From Niveibacterium sp. SC-1 (lineage in GTDB: Bacteria; Pseudomonadota; Gammaproteobacteria; Burkholderiales; Rhodocyclaceae), in NCBI RefSeq assembly GCF_038235435.1, contig NZ_CP151275.1:930001-994000 (forward strand): DNA of 64,000 bases, given 5' to 3'. Both the position numbers and the translations under genes were made by a program. Below are positions 7,011 through 15,476 of the stretch, piece after piece (position 1 is the stretch's first letter; each line of letters begins with the position of its first letter). Below the pieces are notes generated by a model, which saw only the letters and a program-made list of their open reading frames with translations, ran no database searches and was not told the origin of the DNA.

Positions 7011-9716
7011 ATGTCCACTCAATTCGGTTTCGGAATCCACGGTGCGCGTGTCCAGATCCGCGCGCTTGCCGCGAATATCGTCTGCGTCAGCGTAGAGCCG
7101 GAGGGGCATGCGCTCGCCGATTCGCTGTTTGTGCTGCCGCAAGCGGATGCGCCCGGTGTGCAGTCCGGCTCGCAGCCCGACTCGCAGGCCGACGCGAACG
7201 GCTTGCGGACCTCTGCGCTGCGCGTGGGGCGAGTGGACGGCGCCTTGCAGTTCGCCGATGCCGAGGGCGCGGTCTTCCTGACGCATGCCGCGAGCGCGTG
7301 GTCGGACGCAGAGGAGGCCCTGCAGGTCTCGCAGCGCTTTGGCGCGGACCCGACTCATGCGCTCTACGGTCTCGGCCAGTACCCCGGTGGCGCGTGGGAC
7401 TGGCGGGGACGTGAGCTGTTGCTGGCGCAGTCGAACCAGGCGATCGTGGTGCCTTGCCTCATCTCGACAGCGGGCTACGGCATCCTGTGGGATTCGATGG
7501 CGCTGACGCGCTTCGCGAGCACGGGCGATGCTTTCCGCTTCGAGACCGACTGCGCCGATGGCATCCGCTACTACGTGGTGTGGGGGCCGGACTTCGACCG
7601 CATCGTCGCGGGCTTTCGCCAGCTCACCGGCACCGCGCCGCTGTTCCCGCGCTGGGCCTACGGCTTCTGGCAGTCGAAGGAGCGCTACATCGACCGCACC
7701 GAGCTGCTGGACACCGCACGGCGTTTCCGTGCCTTGGGTTTCCCGATCGACGCGCTGATCCAGGACTGGAAGTACTGGGGTGAGAAGCCCTGGAGCTGCA
7801 TGGAGTGGGACGACGCGGTCTTCCCCGAGCCCGAGGACATGCTGCGCGAACTCCACGACGAACTTCACCTGCGCCTGATGACGACGATCTGGCCGGTGGT
7901 CGGCGAGGGCTGCGCGCTGTACGAAGAGCTCAAGGCGGCGGGCCAGGTGTTCGAGTATCCGCACTGGGCCAAAGGGCACATCTACGACGCCTATAGTGCC
8001 CAGGGCCGCGCGATCTACTGGAAGCATGTGAAGCAGGGGCTCATCGACAAGGGCGTCGATGCCTTGTGGATGGACGGCACCGAGCCGGAGTTCGTCTCCA
8101 CCCACGACCCCATGGACGGCGTGCGCGCCTGCTACGCCCAGCGTGACACCGCGATGGGCAGTTGGCGGCGCGTGCTCAATGGTTATTCGATGATGACCGC
8201 GCGTGCGGTCTACGAAGGCCAGCGCGCCCAGGACAATGGCAAGCGGGTCAATGGGAGCCAGCCCAGGGGCAAGCGCGTGTTCACGCTCTCCCGCTCCGGC
8301 TTCGCAGGCCAGCAGCGCTATGCCGCCGCGAGTTGGTCCGGCGACATCGCGGCGACCTGGCAGGTGCTGCGCGAGCAGGTCGCCGCGGGACTGAATTTCG
8401 CCGCGGCCGGCATGCCGTACTGGACCACCGACATCGGCGCTTTCTTCACTACCGGACTGGGCGCGCGCTTCCCCGACGGCAACCGCGACCCGGCCTACCG
8501 AGAGCTCTATGTACGCTGGTTCCAGTGGGGCGCCTTCTGTCCGCTGTTCCGCTCGCACGGCACCAATACCCCGCGCGAGCCCTGGCACTTTGGCGAGCCC
8601 GGCGACTGGGCCTATGACGCGCTGCTGGAAGCCGCACGACTGCGCTACCGGCTGCTGCCTTATATCTATTCACTGGCGTGGGGCGTGACGGCTCAGGGAG
8701 GCACCCCGATGCGTCCGCTCGCGATGGACTTCCGCGACGACCCCGCCACGTACGCCATCGCGGACCAGTTCATGTTCGGCCCCGCGATCATGGTCTGCCC
8801 GGTACTCGATCCGATGTTCCATGAGCCGCGGCGTGAGGCCGAGGTCGTCGGCACCGCCTTCCTGCGCACGCCGGAAGGCGTGCCGGGCCTGCGATGGAGT
8901 GGGTTTGTCGACGCCGATTCCGAAACGCCCGTGTTCGAAAAGCACGTCGACGAACTCAATGGCAGTTGGGCCGGTGGTCCGCCGCCGGGGCTGCCGTTCG
9001 CCAACTACAAGCTGCGCTGGGAGGGCGAGCTCGCCGTGGACGAAGCTGGCGACTACGAGTTCCTGCTCTACGGCAACGACGGCCGCCGCCTGTGGCTGGA
9101 CGACGAACTTCTCATCGACGGCTGGCAGGCGAAAGGCATCCAGACCTATACCGGGCGTCGCACGCTTGCCGCGGGCACGCGTTTGCGGCTGCGCGTGGAC
9201 CATACGCATCGCCACGGGTCCGCGCAGATCAGTCTCTCGTGGCGCCGCCCCGGTTCGTCGCCCAAGTCCGAACTCGTGCCGGCGGAACGCCGCGTGTATT
9301 TGCCCAAGGGCTGTGACTGGTACGACTTCTACAGCGGCGAGCGCCACGCCGGGGGCCAGACCCTGAGCGTCGCGACACCTGTGGCGCGCATCCCGCTGTT
9401 CGTGCGCGCCGGGAGCCTCTTGCCGCTGGGGCCCGTGGTCACGCACAGCGAGGCGCAGCTAGGCCGTCCGATCGAAGTCGTCGTGTATCCCGGTGCGGAT
9501 GCCGAGTTCGCCTTGTATGAGGACGCGGGCGATGGCTACGACTACGAGCAGGGCGAATTCACCCTGACCCGCCTCGTGTGGGACGACGCCGCGATGCGTC
9601 TGACGCGGCACGCCGTCCACGGCCACGCCCGGTCGCCGCTGCACGCTCGACGCTACGACCAGGGCGATCCGGTCGTGCTGCGCGACGTGCCCGGGGGCTC
9701 AGTCCAACTGGGCTGA
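7011..9716 (+). CDS. Glycoside hydrolase family 31 with PA14 domain
   Basis: A 901-residue GH31 enzyme hydrolysing terminal alpha-linked sugars. The N-terminal beta-sandwich (about 1-210) is followed by the catalytic barrel. WMDGTEPEF carries the likely nucleophile Asp355, SWSGD the likely acid/base Asp445, and YWTTDIGAFF and FRSHG line the active site. A PA14 domain is inserted at about residues 625-755 (YEFLLYGNDGRRLWLDDE), then the distal beta domain. PA14-bearing GH31 enzymes include xyloglucan alpha-xylosidases, so alpha-xylosidase is plausible, with alpha-glucosidase the alternative. No signal peptide, so it probably acts on imported oligosaccharides. The start is supported by GGAG seven bases upstream of ATG 7011. 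Confidence 0.9.
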   Translation: MSTQFGFGIHGARVQIRALAANIVCVSVEPEGHALADSLFVLPQADAPGVQSGSQPDSQADANGLRTSALRVGRVDGALQFADAEGAVFLTHAASAWSDAEEALQVSQRFGADPTHALYGLGQYPGGAWDWRGRELLLAQSNQAIVVPCLISTAGYGILWDSMALTRFASTGDAFRFETDCADGIRYYVVWGPDFDRIVAGFRQLTGTAPLFPRWAYGFWQSKERYIDRTELLDTARRFRALGFPIDALIQDWKYWGEKPWSCMEWDDAVFPEPEDMLRELHDELHLRLMTTIWPVVGEGCALYEELKAAGQVFEYPHWAKGHIYDAYSAQGRAIYWKHVKQGLIDKGVDALWMDGTEPEFVSTHDPMDGVRACYAQRDTAMGSWRRVLNGYSMMTARAVYEGQRAQDNGKRVNGSQPRGKRVFTLSRSGFAGQQRYAAASWSGDIAATWQVLREQVAAGLNFAAAGMPYWTTDIGAFFTTGLGARFPDGNRDPAYRELYVRWFQWGAFCPLFRSHGTNTPREPWHFGEPGDWAYDALLEAARLRYRLLPYIYSLAWGVTAQGGTPMRPLAMDFRDDPATYAIADQFMFGPAIMVCPVLDPMFHEPRREAEVVGTAFLRTPEGVPGLRWSGFVDADSETPVFEKHVDELNGSWAGGPPPGLPFANYKLRWEGELAVDEAGDYEFLLYGNDGRRLWLDDELLIDGWQAKGIQTYTGRRTLAAGTRLRLRVDHTHRHGSAQISLSWRRPGSSPKSELVPAERRVYLPKGCDWYDFYSGERHAGGQTLSVATPVARIPLFVRAGSLLPLGPVVTHSEAQLGRPIEVVVYPGADAEFALYEDAGDGYDYEQGEFTLTRLVWDDAAMRLTRHAVHGHARSPLHARRYDQGDPVVLRDVPGGSVQLG

Positions 9717-9836
9717 GGCGCGGGGCAAGGCGAGTCCGCTGGCGCCCGGGTCACGAGACGAGCGAAAGCCGGCGTAGGGACCGGCCCGTGCGCGCGATGG
9801 CTCCGTGCGAGCGGCCTGACTTGAACCCGTCATTGG

Positions 9837-11507
9837 CTAACGGCCCTGGATATCGTCTGAGCGCCTGTGCCACAACACCTGGCCCAGCGCGGAAAGCTTG
9901 CCGCGCGTGTCCATGCGCTCATCCGCAAGGGCCTCGATGAAGTCGGACAGGCGCTTGGATTTGACGATCGCGAAGCCCGTCAATGCCAGCGCGATTGCCG
10001 TGACCATCACGAGGTAGAAGATCCGGTGCGTCAGCGGCGCTTCGGAAAACAGGAGCACGTTCATGCCGAAGTAGCCGGTCACGATCGTGGCGACCAGGCC
10101 GAAGATCGTCACCACGGTCAGGCGCACGACGGTGTTGGACTGGCGCCGCTGGCTGTCGCTGTCCAGGTACCGGCTCATCTCGCCGATGTCGTCCTTGATC
10201 TTGGCGAACAAGCGGTCGTTGCCGAGCTGCTCGGAACAGCGCCGGAACAGCGATTGCACCTGGCCGCGTTCGGACAGTTCGAAGAACCAGTAGCGGTGCG
10301 AGAAGCGCAGGAAGGATTCGAAATACGAACGGATCCGGCGCTTGAATCGACGCACCGAATCGTTGTCATTGGCGTCCAGTCCGCTGATCGCATCGACGAG
10401 CAATCCGGAAAAATGCAGCAGCACCGCGCGATGGAAATGCGCGATCAGGAAGAGCAGGAAGTACTGGTGGCGAAACTGCGAGAGCAGCCCCTTGTTGGCG
10501 TCGCGGAAGTAGCGTGAGCGCGCGTCGCCGACCACAATCAGCGCGCTGCCGGTGCAGATGAAGCGCGTGTTGGGGCCGTCGTCGCAGTCGGTCCAGAAGC
10601 GGTCGTCGCAGTAGCGTTCCTCGAACTGCGTCACCGAAGGGTCGCGCTTCGGCAGGGCGTCGCCGGGCCGCAGCGAGGTTACGAGCCCCAGCCGCGTGAA
10701 CTCCTCCTTGGTCAGCGCGCGCGGGTTGTCGAGCGCGAGGTAGGCCAGCAAGGGCATCCGGTGATACTCGATCTGGCGGTAACGCAACGCTCCGTCTTCA
10801 TCGGCGGCGTCCTGCACCAGCGGCTGCAGCAGGAAGGCCCAATGCGCCGAGGTCGCCGGTGCGCGGTGCTCGCAGACGAAGTGCAGGAAGCGTTCGCGCT
10901 GGCTCGAATCCGAATGCATCAGCACGCGGCCTTCGGCGTCGAGCCACTCGCTGCGCCAGGTGTTGTGCAGCCCCTGCCCCGACGCGTGCCAACCCGAGGG
11001 ATAGGCGCGGCCAAAGCGGTAGAGCATCTGCTGCGCGAGCGACAGCGGCAAGTCCTCGGCATACAGCTCGACGTTGAGTACGACGACATCCATGTCGTGG
11101 AAGAAGTACAGATCGGCGTGGGCGACCGACACCGTGACCGGTTCGGTCTCGGGTGTCAGCCATACCCGCAGCGCCGCCACGTCGCGCCGACGCATCACGC
11201 GCATCGGCGATTCGCCAAAGCCCTTGTCCCGACGGTCGCGTGCGCAACGCATTTCGCCGTAAAGAAAGCGCTGCACGTAGGGCAGGAAGGAGACGAATTC
11301 CTGGTAGTGGCGCTCCTGGAACTCGGACGGGTCGAGGGTGAATTCGTCCTCGACCGGCTGCCACACATCACCCGCCACCTTCGTCAGCAGCTCCCACGGC
11401 TCGCCGCGCCAATCGCGCGCCGCTTCCACCCGCAGCTGCAGCGGCCAGAGCAAGACGTGGCGATAGTGGCGGACCAGACCCGGGCCGTCGGACGTGTTGG
11501 CGCTCAT
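9837..11507 (-). CDS. CorA-like divalent cation transporter, long form
   Basis: 556 residues. The C-terminus has the CorA hallmark of two TM helices, with the first ending in the GMN motif (VTGYFGMNVLLF, about residues 475-490). A long cytoplasmic helical region precedes it. Classic CorA proteins are near 320 residues; this one carries an extra N-terminal part containing two acidic, aromatic-rich blocks, such as HADLYFFHDMDVVVLNVELY. It probably forms a pentameric inner-membrane channel for Mg2+ or another divalent ion. Substrate and direction are inferred. It is convergent with the GH31 gene, with 120 bases between. Confidence 0.85.
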   Translation of the reverse strand: MSANTSDGPGLVRHYRHVLLWPLQLRVEAARDWRGEPWELLTKVAGDVWQPVEDEFTLDPSEFQERHYQEFVSFLPYVQRFLYGEMRCARDRRDKGFGESPMRVMRRRDVAALRVWLTPETEPVTVSVAHADLYFFHDMDVVVLNVELYAEDLPLSLAQQMLYRFGRAYPSGWHASGQGLHNTWRSEWLDAEGRVLMHSDSSQRERFLHFVCEHRAPATSAHWAFLLQPLVQDAADEDGALRYRQIEYHRMPLLAYLALDNPRALTKEEFTRLGLVTSLRPGDALPKRDPSVTQFEERYCDDRFWTDCDDGPNTRFICTGSALIVVGDARSRYFRDANKGLLSQFRHQYFLLFLIAHFHRAVLLHFSGLLVDAISGLDANDNDSVRRFKRRIRSYFESFLRFSHRYWFFELSERGQVQSLFRRCSEQLGNDRLFAKIKDDIGEMSRYLDSDSQRRQSNTVVRLTVVTIFGLVATIVTGYFGMNVLLFSEAPLTHRIFYLVMVTAIALALTGFAIVKSKRLSDFIEALADERMDTRGKLSALGQVLWHRRSDDIQGR

Positions 11508-11721
11508 GATCGCGTGTCTCCGGAAGCGATGTCGTCCGCTGGTTCTACACGCAAAACCGGATTCCGGCTGGCGTCGACGTGAAGGCCGTCACGGGGCACG
11601 CGGTCGCGCGGACCTGTCCTCTGCCGCCACCGGGCAATGCAGGGCGACCCGCGAGCCAGGGTCCGTCTGCGCGGGGCAGACCTCGCTTCTGCCCCAACGT
11701 GCGGGAACGTGAGGAGACGAG

Positions 11722-12297
11722 TCACGCTCGCTCGGCTGGCCCCACTCGCAGCAGACTCTCCGCAAACTGCCTCCCGAACATCCGCGCCGTTTTCACATCG
11801 CCAGGCGGGAATGCGTCGGCCGACGATCCATGCGCTGCCTGCGCCATCAAACCCGACCATGATCCCAGCCGGTTTGCCGCTTCCTCATAGGGCACGCCGC
11901 TGTGCTGTTCCGGCAGGATCGGGTTGCCCACCCAGAGCATCCCGTGCTGCATGGCGAAGATGAAGAGCGAGAGCAGGGTGGATTGCTTGTCTCCGGACGG
12001 GAGCGACGACACGGTGAAGCCCGCCGCCAGGCGGCCCTTGAGTTGCTGCGTGCGCCAGAGGCGGCCGGTGGCATCCATGAAGGACTTGAAGGGCCCGGAG
12101 ACGCCGCCGAGGTAGGTCGGTGAGCCGAGGATGATGCCGTCGTAGGCGAGGAGATCGTCGGGCGTGCGGGCGAGGTCTTCCGCCCTGAGCAATTGCGCTT
12201 CGACCTGGGGAACTCCAGATGCGCCGGCCACGATGTGGCGCGCGATGAATTCGGTGTGCCCGTGGGCACTGTGATGGATGACGGCGAGTTTTTGCAT
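11722..12297 (-). CDS. Flavodoxin/NADPH-dependent FMN reductase family protein
   Basis: 191 residues with a flavodoxin-like fold. The FMN phosphate loop is HHSAHGHTEFIA near the N-terminus. GSPTYLGGVSGPFKSFMD matches the WrbA/flavodoxin isoalloxazine-binding region. It likely carries FMN and acts as an NAD(P)H:quinone reductase or similar redox protein. The start at 12297 gives the canonical beta-strand (MQKLAVIHHS). It lies 96 bases downstream of the DUF2938 gene on the same strand and may be co-transcribed under the divergent MerR regulator. Confidence 0.85.
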   Translation of the reverse strand: MQKLAVIHHSAHGHTEFIARHIVAGASGVPQVEAQLLRAEDLARTPDDLLAYDGIILGSPTYLGGVSGPFKSFMDATGRLWRTQQLKGRLAAGFTVSSLPSGDKQSTLLSLFIFAMQHGMLWVGNPILPEQHSGVPYEEAANRLGSWSGLMAQAAHGSSADAFPPGDVKTARMFGRQFAESLLRVGPAERA

Positions 12298-12393
12298 CTT
12301 GGGCTCCGGAACGGGATTTCGCAGGCGAACGGACGCGACAGCGCGTTGTGTCGTTTGAATGGATGCGGCGTGATGGCTGCCGGCGCGTGGCAC

Positions 12394-12888
12394 TCAGGAG
12401 GCCGCCCACGCCAGGGCGGCGGCCGAGAGAAAGAGGCCGAAGCCGAACACCGCATGGTTGGCGAGGCTGCGCAGGCCATTGCGCAAGGGCGTCGGCGTCT
12501 TCATCGCGGCGAAGCCCGCACCCATCGCGGGCTGCATCACGAAGAGCGGGACCACCACCGTCGCGATGCCGAAGAGGAGCGCGGGCAGGGCGCTGGGCTG
12601 TCGCAACCACGCGCCGCCACACCAGGCGACCAGCAGGCCCGCGTAGGCAATACCCGTTGCGTAGTGGACTGCCCAGCCCAAGACCAACTCTCCTTGTACC
12701 GGCGGGGCTTTCCCGATCGCGGCGTGCGCGAAGCGCCCGTGCCTGAAATGTCCAACCCAGCGCCCGATGAGCGCGAAGCTGCTCACCGGCACGCCGAGGC
12801 GCCTGAGCAGAAGCAGCCACAGGTCCATCACGGCGGTGGCGCCCGCGCCGACGAGCACGATTGAGGCGATATCAGCGGCAGAGAACAT
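12394..12888 (-). CDS. DUF2938 family membrane protein
   Basis: 164 residues, four predicted TM helices. It matches DUF2938 along its length: GATAVMDLWLLLLRRLGVP, FALIGRWVGHF, then LGWAVHYATGIAYAGLL and a C-terminal FGFGLFLSA helix. The family has no known biochemical role. The start at 12888 is chosen because GGAG precedes it by eight bases; an upstream ATG lacks a ribosome site. It is divergent from the MerR gene, whose operator lies between them, so it is the likely main target of that regulator. Confidence 0.85.
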   Translation of the reverse strand: MFSAADIASIVLVGAGATAVMDLWLLLLRRLGVPVSSFALIGRWVGHFRHGRFAHAAIGKAPPVQGELVLGWAVHYATGIAYAGLLVAWCGGAWLRQPSALPALLFGIATVVVPLFVMQPAMGAGFAAMKTPTPLRNGLRSLANHAVFGFGLFLSAAALAWAAS

Positions 12889-12942
12889 GGCGGGACTCCT
12901 CGATCCGGTTGACGCATGACGCGCATGCACCCACTCTAGAAG

Positions 12943-12958
12943 TTGAAGTCAACTTCAA
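12943..12958. promoter_or_regulatory. MerR-type operator between merR-like gene and DUF2938 gene
   Basis: TTGAAGTCAACTTCAA is a dyad (TTGAAG/CTTCAA with a 4-bp centre), set inside the longer run CTAGAAGTTGAAGTCAACTTCAAGTC. Such TTGAAG-containing dyads are typical of MerR-family promoters, where the regulator sits between -35 and -10. It lies 14 bases before the MerR start at 12973 and about 55 bases before the DUF2938 start, so it could serve both directions. Confidence 0.7.
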
Positions 12959-12972
12959 GTCAAGGGCCGCCG

Positions 12973-13416
12973 ATGGACATTTCAGAAGTCGCCAGACGCT
13001 CGGGCGTCGCAGCCTCCGCGCTGCGCCACTACGAGCGCATGGGCCTCATCCGTTCGCTCGCCCGCGAAGGCGGCCGCCGACGTTTTGCGCCTACGGTGCT
13101 GGACCAGCTCTCGCTCATCGCACTCGGTCAGGCGGCCGGTTTCTCGCTGGACGAGATCCGCAGGATGTTCACGCCCGAGGGCGAGACGAACATCGACCGC
13201 GCGATGCTCGCCGCCAAGGCGGACGAGATCGATCAGGTGGTCAAGCGCCTGCGCGCCATGAGCCGCGGATTGCGCCATGCCGCGGTCTGCCCGGCGCCGA
13301 GTCATGCCGAATGCCCGACCTTCCAGCGGCTCCTGAAGGCGGCATCGACGGGGGCCCTGGAAGAGGGCGCCCGCAATTTCCGCCCGAGGAAAAAGGTGGC
13401 CACGCAATCCGGCTAG
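12973..13416 (+). CDS. MerR-family transcriptional regulator
   Basis: 147 residues. N-terminal winged HTH (MDISEVARRSGVAASALRHYE) and the second helix pair LIALGQAAGFSLDEIRRMF are typical MerR. A dimerisation helix follows (about 75-105). The effector region has two cysteines in VCPAPSHAECPTF; this could be a thiol or metal sensor, but it is not the CxxGCxxC cluster of SoxR. The ATG at 12973 is chosen; a TTG at 12943 lies inside the operator and is unlikely. It probably controls the divergent DUF2938/flavodoxin genes and itself. Confidence 0.88.
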   Translation: MDISEVARRSGVAASALRHYERMGLIRSLAREGGRRRFAPTVLDQLSLIALGQAAGFSLDEIRRMFTPEGETNIDRAMLAAKADEIDQVVKRLRAMSRGLRHAAVCPAPSHAECPTFQRLLKAASTGALEEGARNFRPRKKVATQSG

Positions 13417-13523
13417 GTCGGCGCCGTCGTCGATCACGGAACGCTTCTCGCAGACAATGCTTGCCGCATGCGCGGCGACTCTTCATGATCCGCGCCCATC
13501 TTCCAGCCCAGTGTTCAGGACCC

Positions 13524-13991
13524 ATGCGTCGATTTGTGATAGCCCTTTGTCTCGCGGCCTGCTCGACGATTGTGTCCGCCATGAGCAAGGCCGAACGCCA
13601 GGAACTCCTCGACGCCCTCCGGCCGCAGGCAACGCGTCAGGCGGGCCAGCCCGTGCGTTTCAAGGTGGACAAGCTCAACGTGGATCACGACTGGGCTGTG
13701 CTCGTCGGGGAACTGATGGCCCTCGAAGGCAAGACCCTCGACTGGAACAAGGCTCGGGACTGCGAGCCGGACCTCGACAAGATGCTGTGGGTCGTCGCGA
13801 ACAAACAGGCGGGTGCCTGGCGAGTGGTCGAGATGGAAATCTGCGCGTCCGAGCCGCCCTATTGGTATCTCAAGCCCAAGCTCGCGTTCACCCGTCCGTG
13901 CGGCATTTACGCGGGCCTGGAGACGGGCGACGAGCAAACGCCCGAGCAGCAGTGTCTGGCCTACAAGGCACGCAAACGCCCGGCCCGTTGA
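13524..13991 (+). CDS. Exported protein of unknown function
   Basis: 155 residues with a Sec signal peptide (MRRFVIALCLAACSTIVSA, then MSKAERQELLDALR). The mature part looks like a small alpha/beta domain: helix, then PVRFKVDKLNVDHDWAVLVGEL, and later KMLWVVANKQAGAWRVVEMEI. This resembles NTF2-like or DUF-type periplasmic domains, where a beta-sheet reports on the product of 'weight times change'. Three cysteines lie in the second half. The ATG at 13524 is chosen because the signal peptide begins there; AGGA lies close upstream, and an ATG at 13485 is the alternative. Function unknown. Confidence 0.6.
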   Translation: MRRFVIALCLAACSTIVSAMSKAERQELLDALRPQATRQAGQPVRFKVDKLNVDHDWAVLVGELMALEGKTLDWNKARDCEPDLDKMLWVVANKQAGAWRVVEMEICASEPPYWYLKPKLAFTRPCGIYAGLETGDEQTPEQQCLAYKARKRPAR

Positions 13992-14049
13992 TCGAGCTGG
14001 CCACGTAGCCAGAACAAGCGTTGCAACTTATCCGCACAAAGGGAGAACC

Positions 14050-14655
14050 ATGAAAGTCCTCGGCGATATTGCTTCCGGCAACTGCTACAAGGTCAAGCTC
14101 GTGCTCGCGCAGCTGGGTATCGCGCATGAATGGACGCATGTGGCGATCGGCCGCGGCGAAACCCGTACGGCCGAGTTCCTGCGGCTCAACCCGAACGGCA
14201 AGATCCCCGTCCTGCTGCTCGACAACGGCGAGGTGCTCTCCGAGTCCAACGCGATCATCAACTACCTCGCCGAGGGTTCGCCGCTCTTGCCGACGGACCG
14301 ACTCACGCGAGCACGCGTGCTGGAGTGGCAGTTCTTCGAGCAATACAGCCATGAGCCCTACATCGCGGTGGCGCGCTTCATCAATCGCTACCTCGGCATG
14401 CCGGAGCACAAGCGCGCCGAGTTCGAATCGAAGCAGACCGGCGGCCTCAAGGCCTTGGGCGTGATGGAGCAGCAGTTGGGCAAGACGCCCTTCCTCGTCG
14501 GTGAGCACTACACGATCGCCGACGTCTCGCTTTACGCCTACACCCACGTGGCGCATGAGGGCGGTTTCGACCTCGCCGCGTTTCCCGCGGTGAGCACGTG
14601 GGTGGAGCGGGTGCGGCAGCAGCCGGGGCACGTAACGATGGAGCAGTTCCTGTAG
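14050..14655 (+). CDS. Glutathione S-transferase family protein
   Basis: 201 residues with a complete GST fold. The thioredoxin-like N-domain has SGNCYKVKLVLAQLGI with a Ser/Cys-type active-site start, LNPNGKIPVLLLDNG with the cis-Pro, and LSESNAIINYLAE, which binds the glutathione gamma-glutamyl group. The all-helical C-domain has the N-cap FLVGEHYTIADVSLYAY. It probably conjugates or reduces electrophiles in the cytosol; the substrate is unknown. GGGAGA precedes ATG 14050. The next gene starts 8 bases after its stop, suggesting co-transcription. Confidence 0.9.
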   Translation: MKVLGDIASGNCYKVKLVLAQLGIAHEWTHVAIGRGETRTAEFLRLNPNGKIPVLLLDNGEVLSESNAIINYLAEGSPLLPTDRLTRARVLEWQFFEQYSHEPYIAVARFINRYLGMPEHKRAEFESKQTGGLKALGVMEQQLGKTPFLVGEHYTIADVSLYAYTHVAHEGGFDLAAFPAVSTWVERVRQQPGHVTMEQFL

Positions 14656-14663
14656 TCGCTCGG

Positions 14664-15392
14664 ATGAAGGACTACTTGCTCGTCGCCATATCGGCGATCT
14701 TCGTCGTCATCGGTTGCATCCTGCTACCCAGGGACCCGGATGCCGGCATCGTCGCGCTCGCGATGTTCGGGCCCTGCCTGGTCTTCTTCGCCTATGCGAT
14801 CCTGCGTCGCCATCGGCGCAAGCGGGTGCCCCTGCAGGCGCAGGTGCTGGGCGGGACGCCCCTGCGGCCTCTGCGCGGGCGCCTGCTGATGCTGGGTCTG
14901 GGAATGCTCGTCCTGGGTACCGTGCTGGCAACCCATGGTGCGGGCGCGGGCCGGGTCTTCGTCTGGCTGACCGGGTTCGTCGCGGGATTTGGCGCGGTGC
15001 TGTCGGTGCTCGTGCTGTTGCGCGTGTTGCCGGCCGGCTACGTGCAGTTCGATCCGGACGCGCTGGTCATCGGTACGCGGCGCGACACGGTGCGCGTGCC
15101 CTGGAGTGCGATCTCGGGGATGGCCGAGACCGAGCTGCATCACAACCCCGTGGTGCTGATCTGGGTGGGCGATCCGGCTGCGCTGAACGTGCAGCCCGAG
15201 TCGCGCACAGCCCGCGTGCTCGCGCGCATGACGTCTTCGCGCAACTGGCTGGGCGCGGACTTCGCGATCATGTGTTCGCAGTACGGCATCGATTCGACGG
15301 TGCTGCTCGTAGCCCTGGGGCGCTACGCGGCGGAGCCCGCCGCGCGCGCTGAGCTGGCCCCGCGGGCGCGGGTGGCAGCGGCCTCGGCCTGA
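14664..15392 (+). CDS. Membrane protein of unknown function (STM3941-like)
   Basis: 242 residues. Four hydrophobic helices at about 4-22, 28-46, 76-92 and 98-120 are followed by a soluble beta-rich C-domain (VQFDPDALVIGTRRDTVRVPWSAISGM) of the kind seen in bacterial PH-like/STM3941-type membrane proteins. That domain turns a Trp-containing strand into a small barrel. No enzyme motif is seen. It lies 8 bases after the GST gene and is probably in the same transcript. The end is Ala/Arg-rich. Function unknown. Confidence 0.55.
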   Translation: MKDYLLVAISAIFVVIGCILLPRDPDAGIVALAMFGPCLVFFAYAILRRHRRKRVPLQAQVLGGTPLRPLRGRLLMLGLGMLVLGTVLATHGAGAGRVFVWLTGFVAGFGAVLSVLVLLRVLPAGYVQFDPDALVIGTRRDTVRVPWSAISGMAETELHHNPVVLIWVGDPAALNVQPESRTARVLARMTSSRNWLGADFAIMCSQYGIDSTVLLVALGRYAAEPAARAELAPRARVAAASA

Positions 15393-15476
15393 GCCTTCCT
15401 GAGGGCGGCGACCGCGCAGTCGTTTGCGCGGGGGCGTGTGCCCTCGCGCGCCGGCCAGATCATCCGGCGCGAGGCC

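Noticed and set aside
12943..12945. TTG start for the MerR gene
   Set aside because: It lies in the operator dyad, has no ribosome site, and the ATG at 12973 begins the HTH as the family does.
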